DNA of 64,000 bases. Origin: Puniceicoccaceae bacterium. GTDB lineage: Bacteria > Verrucomicrobiota > Verrucomicrobiia > Opitutales > JAFGAQ01. Each line of letters begins with the position of its first letter. Within the stretch, counting starts at the first letter, position 1. Made by a program: the position numbers and the translations under genes. Location of the stretch: contig JANQOQ010000014.1 of assembly GCA_028285755.1 (NCBI GenBank), positions 124,001-188,000 on the forward strand. Reading direction: 5' to 3'. Below, one piece after another: positions 6,487 to 13,790 of the stretch. The notes beneath the pieces are model-generated. The model had not been told where the DNA came from, made no database searches, and saw nothing but the letters and a program-made list of their open reading frames with translations.

Positions 6487-7719
6487 TTATTGCGCAGGTA
6501 TATTCGAGGGCAAAGATAAAGTAAAGGTAGAGCCTTTGCCTTCTTTGGATTTCACTCTCAATTTTCCCTGGTTCATTTCAGCATATTCTTTCGCGATGAG
6601 CAGCCCAAATCCAATGCCAGATTCGCTATCGGTTCCGAGGGTGTTATTGTGTATGGTCGATACAAAGAGCTCGTTGAGTTTCTTTGAAGATATGCCCACA
6701 CCGTTATCAATGACATCAATCTGGATATTTTTTTTCTTTGTGCCGATATGAATGCCTACCGTACCTCCATTATGGGTAAATTTGATGGCATTCGTCAGTA
6801 AATGACTCAGTATCGCGTGCAGCATATACCGGTCGGCATAGACTTTGAGCTCGCGATCGCCCAGTTGTTTGAGCGATATGGATTTTTTGACTGCGAGCGG
6901 ATTCAACTTTTCGAGCAGTTTATCAACGACACGATCCAACTCGATTACGATCGGTTGACAATCAATCTTCCCGTGCTGACATGCTGCCCATTCCAGGATT
7001 TCATCCAGCATATGTGTGGCCGAATTTGCAGAACGCTGGATGATTTTGGCCATCTCTGAATATTCTGCATGGGTGACATTGTCCAGCCGATCTGCGAGTA
7101 AATTCGAAAACCCGTTGATACTATTGAAGGGTGCGCGCAGATCATTCGCCACCGCATAGAAAAACTTATCCTGCTTTGCGATAGTCTCCTGCATATGCCG
7201 GGTGTATTTCTGCAATTGATTATGGGCCGCGCGCAGCTCAAACAGATTCATCACCTGCTCTGCAATCGTCTCCAGCATGTCCAGTTCTTCATCGGCAATC
7301 TCCCGGGCTTGCGTATCCATCACACACAGAGTGCCCAGCGCATGTCCATGGGGATCAACCAAGGGGATTCCTGCGTAAAATCGTACGTGAGGCTCGCCGG
7401 TTACCAGGGGATTGTCTGCAAATCGCTCGTCGAGCTGAGCATCTTCGACAACCATAGCATCCTCATGCAATATGGCATGCGCACAAAATGCGATCTCCCG
7501 CTTCGTTTCGGTCTGATTCATGCCGATACAGGATTTAAACCACTGCCGATTTTTGTCGACCAGGCTGACCAAAGATATCGGGGTGTGACATACCTTACTC
7601 GCCAAAGCCGTTAGGCGGTCATAAGCATCTTCAAATTCGGTATCCAGCAATTCATAGCTGAGTAGAGCTTCAATGCGTGCTTCTTCGTTTGCAGTCGGTG
7701 GTGCAGAGATCATAGACAA
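6487..7719 (-). CDS. GAF-domain histidine-kinase homologue with Asn at the phospho-acceptor site
   Basis: A soluble 410-residue protein. Residues about 15-165 are a GAF domain of the type found in cyanobacterial and proteobacterial sensors (RIEALLSYELLDTEFEDAYD, CAHAI, GTLCVMD). Residues 183-250 correspond to HisKA, but the H-box reads F-F-Y-A-V-A-N-D-L-R-A-P, so the usual His is Asn192 (codon AAT). The ATPase domain looks intact: N-box LLTNAIKFT (~308), D-N-G-V-G-I (~338), and G-I-G-F-G-L (~368). It therefore may bind or hydrolyse ATP but should not autophosphorylate at the standard site; a pseudokinase or a partner-activating role is possible. No response regulator gene adjoins it. Confidence 0.85.
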   Translation of the reverse strand: MSMISAPPTANEEARIEALLSYELLDTEFEDAYDRLTALASKVCHTPISLVSLVDKNRQWFKSCIGMNQTETKREIAFCAHAILHEDAMVVEDAQLDERFADNPLVTGEPHVRFYAGIPLVDPHGHALGTLCVMDTQAREIADEELDMLETIAEQVMNLFELRAAHNQLQKYTRHMQETIAKQDKFFYAVANDLRAPFNSINGFSNLLADRLDNVTHAEYSEMAKIIQRSANSATHMLDEILEWAACQHGKIDCQPIVIELDRVVDKLLEKLNPLAVKKSISLKQLGDRELKVYADRYMLHAILSHLLTNAIKFTHNGGTVGIHIGTKKKNIQIDVIDNGVGISSKKLNELFVSTIHNNTLGTDSESGIGFGLLIAKEYAEMNQGKLRVKSKEGKGSTFTLSLPSNIPAQ

Positions 7720-8015
7720 TATACTAGAAAATGACCAAGTTAAAGTGTGGTAGTCATCATCAGGATGTTAATCGGTCAGCTCTTTTGCTTACTTAAGGAG
7801 TTGTTTGCTTTATTAGACCTTCCGAAGCTTTACGTGGGTTTTACAAGATTCCCTTATAAGTGCTAAGCATTTATTAAAATTATTCACAATGGTGACGGAT
7901 TTTCGCTTTTACCTTCTCAAATAACGTTATCATCTTTATTCTTTTATAACGCAGTTAAATACATCCACGATGTATTTTGAATCTCAATGCGATTCAATTT
8001 TTGTAAAAGACCTCT

Positions 8016-8582
8016 ATGAATTCCCTACCGGAACGCACACTTGAAGTATTCCATCATATGATGCTTGTTCATCCTCTGATGATAGCGGGCGTATCCATGT
8101 TTTTGGGTGGATTGCTTGTCTACCTCGTGCTGCGGGAATCCCGCCAACATCGCAGCTATCGGGAGGATCTGGAATCGAATCTATTTAAGCTGGAAACTCT
8201 ATTACAGGATACTGCCAAACAGGCGGATCCGCGACCGCAGATAGATACGCTCTTCTACGTAAGCAGCCTGAATCAAAGGTGCCAGACACAGCTCATCGTC
8301 AAGTATTTTCAGGCATGTGCCTTTCTCTGCTGTACGGCTGTGGGCATTGCAGCTTATTATGCATACCCCGGCTATTTGTTGAGCGAATTACTGCTCGTAT
8401 CCGTCGTGGGAATATCCGCAATGGGTATGCTTTATCTCTACCAGTTTCGCATCAAACGCTTGCACGAAGAGATAACGCGATATCATAATATTCTCACCGC
8501 GCGTTACCTGCACAACCCCTTTTCCTGGGAAACCCAGACCCCTCTGGAAGTTCCCCCGGTTCGCGATATTGGCAATAATTAG
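8016..8582 (+). CDS. Integral membrane protein, unknown function
   Basis: 188 residues with one N-terminal membrane span (about 20-40, MIAGVSMFLGGLLVYLVL), a charged cytoplasmic or periplasmic stretch with helical character (about 42-95), then two more spans (about 98-118 and 122-142). It ends in a hydrophilic tail. The segment LNQRCQTQLIVKYFQACAFL sits just before the second span. Three spans plus a coiled-coil-like linker is a generic architecture; no family is recognised. The 296 bases upstream are AT-rich and hold nothing else visible. It is followed 102 bp later by the co-directional W-G-M pair. Confidence 0.65.
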   Translation: MNSLPERTLEVFHHMMLVHPLMIAGVSMFLGGLLVYLVLRESRQHRSYREDLESNLFKLETLLQDTAKQADPRPQIDTLFYVSSLNQRCQTQLIVKYFQACAFLCCTAVGIAAYYAYPGYLLSELLLVSVVGISAMGMLYLYQFRIKRLHEEITRYHNILTARYLHNPFSWETQTPLEVPPVRDIGNN

Positions 8583-8684
8583 TGAAATTCAATGCGACTT
8601 TAAGTTAACAATGACCTTCATTCCCTGTGTTTATGCGGCTTAAATGGTAAAGTTTGTTACAAATTTGCCGATTTTAACTCCATT

Positions 8685-9239
8685 ATGGGGAGAATTCCGC
8701 AAATTACCCTCTGTCTGTTACTTACAGGATCTTTCGTGTTCCCTGCATGGGGCGCACACTTTCGCCGAAGTTCCTGGGGTATGAATATGGATGCGATCAT
8801 CGAGTATGAGGGCCAGCCCAAACTATTGACGCGTACTACACTGCATTACGACGGCATCGTCGCGGGATTGAAGGCTGAGGTCGAATACCGTTTCAACCCA
8901 CAGGGCTTTTTTAAGGGCACCTATATATTGAGCGACCGCCTCCCTGAGCGCCGTCAGTACATCGATGAATTTATGCAGCTTGAGGAACTCCTCATCCTCA
9001 AATACGGAAAGCCCGTGGAACAACGTGAAATGTGGTTTAACGATGAATTTAAACAAGACCTCGGGTACCGGCTCGATGCGCTCTTACTCGGTCATGTCAG
9101 CTACTGGAGCACCTGGTTGCTCGAGAGCTCGATTGTGCAGCTCAAACTCTTTCGGTACGGCAACGGGGTAAACTTCACACTCGAGTATACGCCGAGCTCC
9201 GGGCGCAAAAATGCTGAAAATCCCCTCCTCACTTTGTAA
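8685..9239 (+). CDS. Exported protein of the F-R-x3-W-G-M family (copy C)
   Basis: 184 residues with a signal peptide ending at PAWGAH. The mature part starts FRRSSWGMNMDAIIEYEG, then has the shared central L-K-Y-G-K-P element and a W-S-T-W-L-L-E-S-S-I-V-Q-L strand pattern ending F-T-L-E-Y-T-P. It lies only 12 bp upstream of copy D, and the pair is almost certainly one transcript and a tandem duplication. Start ATG 8685 is chosen because it gives the signal peptide. Role unknown. Confidence 0.8.
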   Translation: MGRIPQITLCLLLTGSFVFPAWGAHFRRSSWGMNMDAIIEYEGQPKLLTRTTLHYDGIVAGLKAEVEYRFNPQGFFKGTYILSDRLPERRQYIDEFMQLEELLILKYGKPVEQREMWFNDEFKQDLGYRLDALLLGHVSYWSTWLLESSIVQLKLFRYGNGVNFTLEYTPSSGRKNAENPLLTL

Positions 9240-9251
9240 ATAGAGTCACAG

Positions 9252-9782
9252 ATGAAACACCTCCTCTCCAGTATCGCTTTGCTTTGCGCATTCAGCGTAT
9301 TCGCACAGGCACCCGACTTCCGGCAAATGAACTGGGGTATGACTCGCGATGCAGTCATCGCGACGGAGGCCGGGGAACCTTATGAGCACACCACTGAGAT
9401 CAGCTACCTGGGGTACATGGGGGGGCTGCCGGTGCGTATCATCTACGGCTTCAACAGCCTGGATCAGCTCAGTTCTAGCCATTGTGAGTTTTTTCTCACC
9501 GACTTGGAAGCCAGTGATCTCATCGAAAATCACAAGCGCCTCGAGCAGCAGCTCACGCGTAAATACGGGCCACCCATTGACAGTAAAATGCTCTGGTATG
9601 ATGAGCTCCTGAAGGATGAGGTGGAGCTCCTGCCTTATGCGCTCGAAAAAGGCTACGTCGGCATCCACAGTACCTGGAAGACTGCGACCACCATCATCGC
9701 ACTGCGCCTCACCGGCAGCCGCGAGACCGGCCTACGCCTCGTCCTCCTCTACGACCCCACCGACCTCACGCACATCAAGTAG
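9252..9782 (+). CDS. Exported protein of the F-R-x3-W-G-M family (copy D)
   Basis: 176 residues, signal peptide MKHLLSSIALLCAFSVFAQA, mature part DFRQMNWGMTRDAVIATEAG. The central element is TRKYGPP and the C-terminal strand pattern STWKTATTIIALRLTG then LRLVLLYDP. It is closest to copy A in the D-F-R-x2-N-W-G-M opening although copy A is on the other strand 8.5 kb away. Immediately follows copy C. No catalytic residues or metal ligands stand out; a binding or structural periplasmic role is likelier than enzymatic, as inference. Confidence 0.8.
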   Translation: MKHLLSSIALLCAFSVFAQAPDFRQMNWGMTRDAVIATEAGEPYEHTTEISYLGYMGGLPVRIIYGFNSLDQLSSSHCEFFLTDLEASDLIENHKRLEQQLTRKYGPPIDSKMLWYDELLKDEVELLPYALEKGYVGIHSTWKTATTIIALRLTGSRETGLRLVLLYDPTDLTHIK

Positions 9783-9848
9783 GCTGGGAGTTGTGGTGTT
9801 GGATTTTGAGAATTGATTATCACGTGAACTTTAGCTATTCAAAGCTCT

Positions 9849-10655
9849 ATGAATAGCGTCCGCATCCTATGCACATTCTTTTCGATTTCGGCAATCCTCT
9901 GTTTATTCACAGGCTGCATCACACAGGCGGATCTCGTGTGGCCGATGAGTGCCGAGGAAACGGTGGGCCGCCCCGTGCCGCCGACCGCACAGCTGGTCTG
10001 GATTGAGGACGCGGAGGCACAGACCCGGGTGGAGGGCTGGCTCTTCCCGGTTGATAGCGAGACTGCGGCTCCAGCCATCATTTTCTTTCACGGTAACAAC
10101 GAGGTCATCGACCACTGCCTCGAATTCCCCGAGACCTATGCCCGCCACGGTATCGCGACATTGCTCGTGGAATATCGCGGCTATGGCCGCTCCACCGGCA
10201 ACCCGGGCCGTGAGGCCATACGCGCAGACATGATCCGCTTTTACGACTGGCTGGTACAGCAGCCCGGCATCGACCCTGAGCGCATCGTCTTCCAGGGCAG
10301 ATCCATCGGCGGCGCAGTCGCAGCAGACCTCACTGAGCATCGAGCACCTGTAGCCCTCATGCTCTCATCCACCTTTACCACGATGGAGGGCATGTATTGG
10401 CGCTTCGGAGTGCCCGGCTTCATCGCAGCGGATAAATACCGCACTGCAGATGTCCTGGCGGAGGCGGACTTCCCGGTGCTCGTCATGCACGGAGAGCGGG
10501 ATAACATCATCCCCATCTCCCACGGCCGCAAGCTCGGGACCCTCGGTAATGAAACCACCTATATTGAATACGATGCCAACCACGACCTGCCCGTTCACTG
10601 GCCCACCTACGAGGCAGACCTCCTGAACTTCCTGAAGGCACACGGGATTCTCTAG
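9849..10655 (+). CDS. Alpha/beta-hydrolase lipoprotein
   Basis: 268 residues with lipobox LFTGC (Cys about 23), so probably a membrane-anchored lipoprotein. The hydrolase fold is clear: oxyanion strand IIFFHGN, Y-R-G-Y-G-R-S-T-G, nucleophile elbow G-R-S-I-G-G (Ser about 156), acid in VMHGERDNIIP, and catalytic His in YDANHDLP near the C-terminus. This is the arrangement of serine esterases/peptidases of the BAAT/YqkD/bem46-like group that hydrolyse ester or amide bonds. The substrate is unknown. It faces a GNAT gene that ends 2 bp past its stop on the other strand. Confidence 0.85.
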   Translation: MNSVRILCTFFSISAILCLFTGCITQADLVWPMSAEETVGRPVPPTAQLVWIEDAEAQTRVEGWLFPVDSETAAPAIIFFHGNNEVIDHCLEFPETYARHGIATLLVEYRGYGRSTGNPGREAIRADMIRFYDWLVQQPGIDPERIVFQGRSIGGAVAADLTEHRAPVALMLSSTFTTMEGMYWRFGVPGFIAADKYRTADVLAEADFPVLVMHGERDNIIPISHGRKLGTLGNETTYIEYDANHDLPVHWPTYEADLLNFLKAHGIL

Positions 10656-10656
10656 A

Positions 10657-11175
10657 TCACTCCGGTGATCCCTCGCGCAGAAACTTCTGGTAGTACAGTA
10701 CATCCAGCCAGCGGCCAAACTTCCACCCCATGCGCCGCAGGTGCCCGCATTTCTCAAAGCCCAGTTTCTCGTGGAAGCGGATGCTCCCCACATTCACTCC
10801 GTCAATACCGCCCAACAGCGTATAGTAACCCGCCTCATACGCATGCTCCATAATCGCGTTTACCAGAAACGTGCCCACTCCCTGCCCGCGATACCGCGCA
10901 TCCACATACACGCTGTGCTCCACCGTGTGTCGATAGCCGTCCCGCGTATTGTAAGGCCCATAATATGCATAGCCTAGAAATTGGCCCTCATCATCAACTG
11001 CACCGAAGAATGGAAAGCCCCCTTCAGTCTTCTCAGCCATCCACTGCTGCACATGCGCGGCCTCCTTCGGTCTATAGTCCCAATGGGCCGTACTATTGAG
11101 GATCGCCTCATTCATGATCCCGCGCACTGCCTCCCCATGGTCTTCAAATGTGCATTCTACCAGTCGCATTGGCAT
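10657..11175 (-). CDS. GNAT acetyltransferase, phosphinothricin-acetyltransferase-like
   Basis: 172 residues with acetyl-CoA binding motif A R-Y-R-G-Q-G-V-G-T-F-L (about 93-103), preceded by the beta4 strand RHTVEHSVYVD and followed by G-G-I-D-G-V-N-V-G-S-I-R-F-H-E-K-L-G-F, typical of the PAT/Bar subgroup of N-acetyltransferases. These enzymes transfer acetyl from acetyl-CoA to a small amine; homologues act on L-phosphinothricin or methionine sulfoximine, but most genome copies have unproven substrates. Cytosolic. The first two Met (MPM) leave a start choice of 11175 or 11169. Monocistronic and convergent to the hydrolase gene. Confidence 0.88.
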   Translation of the reverse strand: MPMRLVECTFEDHGEAVRGIMNEAILNSTAHWDYRPKEAAHVQQWMAEKTEGGFPFFGAVDDEGQFLGYAYYGPYNTRDGYRHTVEHSVYVDARYRGQGVGTFLVNAIMEHAYEAGYYTLLGGIDGVNVGSIRFHEKLGFEKCGHLRRMGWKFGRWLDVLYYQKFLREGSPE

Positions 11176-11222
11176 TCAGTTTCTGAATTCTACTGAGGGC
11201 GGCAATCCAAATTATTGCTCCT

Positions 11223-11253
11223 CAGTCTCAATAAGAAGTCATTACTGAGACTG
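11223..11253. repeat. Inverted repeat upstream of the Cys-rich gene
   Basis: CAGTCTCA (11223-11230) and TGAGACTG (11246-11253) are perfect 8-bp arms with a 15-nt spacer, in the gap between the divergently placed GNAT gene and the 11354 gene. It could be an operator or a weak hairpin; no T-run follows. Confidence 0.35.
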
Positions 11254-11353
11254 GCTATCATTTACAAGTGACTTGAAATGCCCCTTCCGGCTTTACCCAA
11301 GGGCTTCTACAGGTAGTATTCGGGTATATAAAACTTTAAACCAAGGAGCTATT

Positions 11354-11548
11354 ATGACTGATACTGCAACTGCAACCAAGACATGCGAAGCCTGCGCAAA
11401 CTGGAAACCCACCACTGATTCTCAAGGTGAGTGCCGCGCAAAAGCCCCCCAGACCATCGTTTTCCAGGTGGATGAAAACACCAAGATCGAGTCACGCTTC
11501 CCCGTAACTCAGTCAGACGACTGGTGCGGTGAGTTCGTGGCTAAGTAA
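11354..11548 (+). CDS. Small Cys-rich protein, likely metal binding
   Basis: 64 residues from ATG 11354, chosen because AAGGAG at 11343-11348 is a good ribosome-binding site, unusual in this window; a longer upstream frame is not needed. The pattern is C-E-A-C-A-N-W ... G-E-C-R-A-K-A-P ... D-D-W-C-G-E-F: four Cys with the W-C-G-E-[FW] ending. Small proteins of this shape (C-x2-C-x-[FW] ... C-R-x3-P ... W-C-G-E) are widespread in bacteria and presumably hold zinc or an iron-sulfur cluster, but their role is not established. A strong terminator follows, so it is a single-gene transcript. Confidence 0.8.
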   Translation: MTDTATATKTCEACANWKPTTDSQGECRAKAPQTIVFQVDENTKIESRFPVTQSDDWCGEFVAK

Positions 11549-11583
11549 ACTCCTCGCGCTGTTATTTACTGCTAGTAACCCAG

Positions 11584-11611
11584 GCCTTCGGTATAACCGG
11601 AGGCTTTTTTT
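11584..11611 (+). terminator. Intrinsic terminator after the Cys-rich gene
   Basis: Stem GCCTTCGG (11584-11591), loop TATAA, stem CCGGAGGC (11597-11604) with one G-T pair, followed at once by seven T. A classical rho-independent terminator. Confidence 0.9.
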
Positions 11612-11658
11612 GTATTTTTTTATTGAGATTGATTCTTATTTTCATAAAGATCGCCTTT

Positions 11659-12051
11659 ATGAAACATTCCAACACCGTTCCCAATGAAGTGCTGACTCCG
11701 CTCTGCAGGCCCTTCGCTTCTCAGGCAGACTGGCTGCTAGAGCTCTGGGAATTGACCAAACGCCCTAATCAAAAAGCCGGCAAGTGCCTGCGTTGCTACT
11801 ATACACTCCTCGAAGCCGCAGACTCCGCAAAACAACCTAAACTCGCACCCCTTAAGCAGTGGATCGAGGAGAATATGGAGATCGCCGTGCATGCTAAAAA
11901 CTGGCAGGCCAGTATGCCGGTAGAATTGGATGTTCCCACCTTCGAGTCCTTCTGCGAACAAACGATCCGGCGTATCCGGGGTAACACTCAGCTGCATCAC
12001 CCGCACATCCACCTCGAACTTCAGTATAAAACTAATACTCAGGCGGCCTAG
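11659..12051 (+). CDS. Hypothetical protein next to a Fur-like regulator
   Basis: 130 residues from ATG 11659 (MKHSNTVPNEVLTPLCRPFA); the frame opens 36 bp earlier but those residues would be a hydrophobic leader without support. The protein is helical and basic, with K-A-G-K-C-L-R-C-Y-Y-T-L-L-E-A-A in the first half and a His-rich segment (LHHPHIHLEL) near the C-terminus that could bind metal. It ends 3 bp before the Fur-like gene, so the two are an operon. No family recognised. The His cluster plus Fur-type neighbour hints at metal homeostasis, as inference. Confidence 0.65.
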   Translation: MKHSNTVPNEVLTPLCRPFASQADWLLELWELTKRPNQKAGKCLRCYYTLLEAADSAKQPKLAPLKQWIEENMEIAVHAKNWQASMPVELDVPTFESFCEQTIRRIRGNTQLHHPHIHLELQYKTNTQAA

Positions 12052-12054
12052 GTC

Positions 12055-12504
12055 ATGAGCATTGACCTGTCAGCGGACCTCAAAGAGCTAGAGCTGGAAT
12101 GCCTCGCATTCATCGAGCGCAGTGGCCTCCGCCTTACCATCCCGCGCAAAGTCATTCTGCGTGCTGTCCTCCAAATGGAGGGCCCCTTTGATGCGGAGCA
12201 GCTGCTCGCCGAAGCCCGCAATGAAGACCGCCTCATTTCACTGACCACCGTTTATCGCACCCTGCCCATCTTAATGCAGGGCGGCATCGTGCGCAAAACC
12301 CTGCACAACGAAGACGATAAGCAGACCTACGAGCTCAACAGTGACGCGCAAAAAACCATTACGCTCCAATGCGATGAAGAAGGCACCACCCTGCAAATCG
12401 CGGATGACTGCCTCTGGCTGCGCCTTCAGTTCCTGGCCAAACAGCAAGGCTATATCGCCCGCAATATCGACATCCGCATCCAGGCCGAAAAAGCCGTAGG
12501 GTAA
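12055..12504 (+). CDS. Fur-family regulator lacking the usual metal ligands
   Basis: 149 residues. The N-terminal winged helix is recognisable: ERSGLRLTIPRKVILRAVLQ, GPFDAEQLLAEAR, and the Fur signature S-L-T-T-V-Y-R-T-L-P-I-L-M-Q-G-G-I-V-R. The dimerisation half should then carry H-H-x-H-x2-C-x2-C-G, but here the matching region reads QTYELNSDAQKTITLQCDEE with no His pair and a single Cys. A structural or regulatory zinc/iron site of the normal type is therefore absent. It may sense something else or be metal independent. Operon partner of the 130-residue His-rich protein 3 bp upstream; its stop lies 1 bp from the convergent XRE gene. Confidence 0.8.
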   Translation: MSIDLSADLKELELECLAFIERSGLRLTIPRKVILRAVLQMEGPFDAEQLLAEARNEDRLISLTTVYRTLPILMQGGIVRKTLHNEDDKQTYELNSDAQKTITLQCDEEGTTLQIADDCLWLRLQFLAKQQGYIARNIDIRIQAEKAVG

Positions 12505-12505
12505 C

Positions 12506-12994
12506 TCACTCCGCCCACTTGGTGAGCGGGAATTTATCGCGGAGTTCGATGAGGGTCCAGTGTAGCCGGCTTTCATCGCCGCTCGCTGCTTCGTAGATGA
12601 AGCGATCGATATGCTCCAGGCAGTCCTTGCGCAGCTCCTCGGCTTGGGGTGATAGCTGGGTGGGCACGTTTTCAAGGTGGTCTGGCGGGTTCAGGCTTGC
12701 TGGGGGAGCCGCTTTTTTGTAGCGCATCTGCATCTGCTGCTCGTAGTTCAGGTAGGGGTAGCGCAGCCGGTCTTCCTCCACATCGAGCACCCGGGCAAGT
12801 TTCGCCAGGTTGATGCGCGCGGAGGGCAGGTCCATTTTCTCCCAGCTGTAAATCGTACTCCGGTTGACGCCCATTACTTTAGCAAACCGTACGGCTCCTT
12901 CATCCCCCTTGTAGCCACGCTGTTGTCGTAGATATCTGAATAAATCTCCAAATAATCGTCCCGTTTTTTGATTTTCCAGTTGCATAAGCCTCAA
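12506..12994 (-). CDS. XRE-type helix-turn-helix protein
   Basis: 162 residues. Residues about 15-75 form a Cro/cI helix-turn-helix: FGDLFRYLRQQRGYKG, FAKVMGVNRSTIYSWEKMD, INLAKLARVLDVEEDRL. The C-terminal half has a Gln/Met-rich stretch (YEQQMQMRYKKA) and a helical tail, probably for oligomerisation. Start may be 12994 or the Met three codons later. It is divergent from the 13113 DNA-binding protein; the 118-bp gap between them is AT-rich and the natural place for shared control. Target unknown. Confidence 0.8.
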   Translation of the reverse strand: MRLMQLENQKTGRLFGDLFRYLRQQRGYKGDEGAVRFAKVMGVNRSTIYSWEKMDLPSARINLAKLARVLDVEEDRLRYPYLNYEQQMQMRYKKAAPPASLNPPDHLENVPTQLSPQAEELRKDCLEHIDRFIYEAASGDESRLHWTLIELRDKFPLTKWAE

Positions 12995-13112
12995 AATGTT
13001 GTATTTAATTGGATTAATTCAGATTTAATCCTCTAAATCAAGATTATTCTGGGTAATTTGTTCATTAACATATCAATCAACCGCCAATCGTTTCGCAACT
13101 TCACCTCCAATC

Positions 13113-13541
13113 ATGCGATCCTTAATCCCTGCTCATTCCAATCCTGCAGCCTCGATAGACCTCGACCAGCTGCTGCCCCCGCACCAACCGCACATCCGTC
13201 TCACTCAGCTCGCACACAAGCTCGGTCTGTCTCCGGACTACATTACCAAACTCACCGATTGTGGTATCCTATACGGGCACGCGCACCACTCCAATAAGGA
13301 AGCTCTGCGCAAACGCAACCGCTCCTCGTCAAAACACCGCTACACCCGCACGATTACACGCGAAAGTGTGCTCGCCTATCTCATCGAAACCGCCGACTAC
13401 GACGAACAGATGCGGCTCGACCGCATGTGCGAACTGCTCCGGCGTTACTTTTCGCCTGAACAATTGCAGCTCCTCTCAGACTATGCAGAAAAGCTTGCCC
13501 AGCGTAACCGCAACATTAACCCCCGGGAGTTGCGCGTATGA
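13113..13541 (+). CDS. MerR/excisionase-like DNA-binding protein
   Basis: 142 residues. The central part, IRLTQLAHKLGLSPDYITKL then DCGILYGHAHH ... RYTRTITRESVLAYLIETAD, has the helix-turn-helix plus wing layout of MerR/excisionase-type domains (short HTH, then a basic hairpin). No effector-binding domain follows; instead a charged helix (MCELLRRYFSPEQLQLLSDY). It overlaps the next small gene by ATGA, so the pair is co-translated. Divergent from the XRE gene. A local regulator or DNA-bending protein is plausible. Confidence 0.65.
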   Translation: MRSLIPAHSNPAASIDLDQLLPPHQPHIRLTQLAHKLGLSPDYITKLTDCGILYGHAHHSNKEALRKRNRSSSKHRYTRTITRESVLAYLIETADYDEQMRLDRMCELLRRYFSPEQLQLLSDYAEKLAQRNRNINPRELRV

Positions 13542-13741
13542 ACCAAGCCAATCTCCATCAGCTTCTCTACGAAGCAGAGAGCCGCCTGCACATTTACGCA
13601 ACCGGTGTGAAAAACCGGAACCCAAAGCTCGAAGCGGAGTGCTTTGAGCTTATCGAGCGCATTCGCCAGCTGCGCATCGTCCACACGCCACTGCCCCTGA
13701 ATGGTGTCGAATCGAACCGTAGAAATATACAGTCTCAATGA
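13538..13741 (+). CDS. Small helical protein, paralogue of 16488-16691
   Basis: 67 residues starting with ATG in the stop of the preceding gene (ATGA overlap). It contains LHQLLYEAESRLHIYATGVK followed by KLEAECFELIERIRQL. The same pattern (L-x2-E-A-x-[ST]-R-[LM]-x-I-Y-A ... E-A-x3-[YL]-x-R) occurs in the 67-residue gene at 16488 on the far side of the glycoside hydrolase. No signal peptide. No known family recognised; the pairing with a DNA-binding protein here suggests a small regulatory partner. Confidence 0.65.
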   Translation: MNQANLHQLLYEAESRLHIYATGVKNRNPKLEAECFELIERIRQLRIVHTPLPLNGVESNRRNIQSQ

Positions 13742-13790
13742 AAGATTCCAGTAGGTGTATTCGGCGATTCGGGCGTCATCCGTTGTGATC

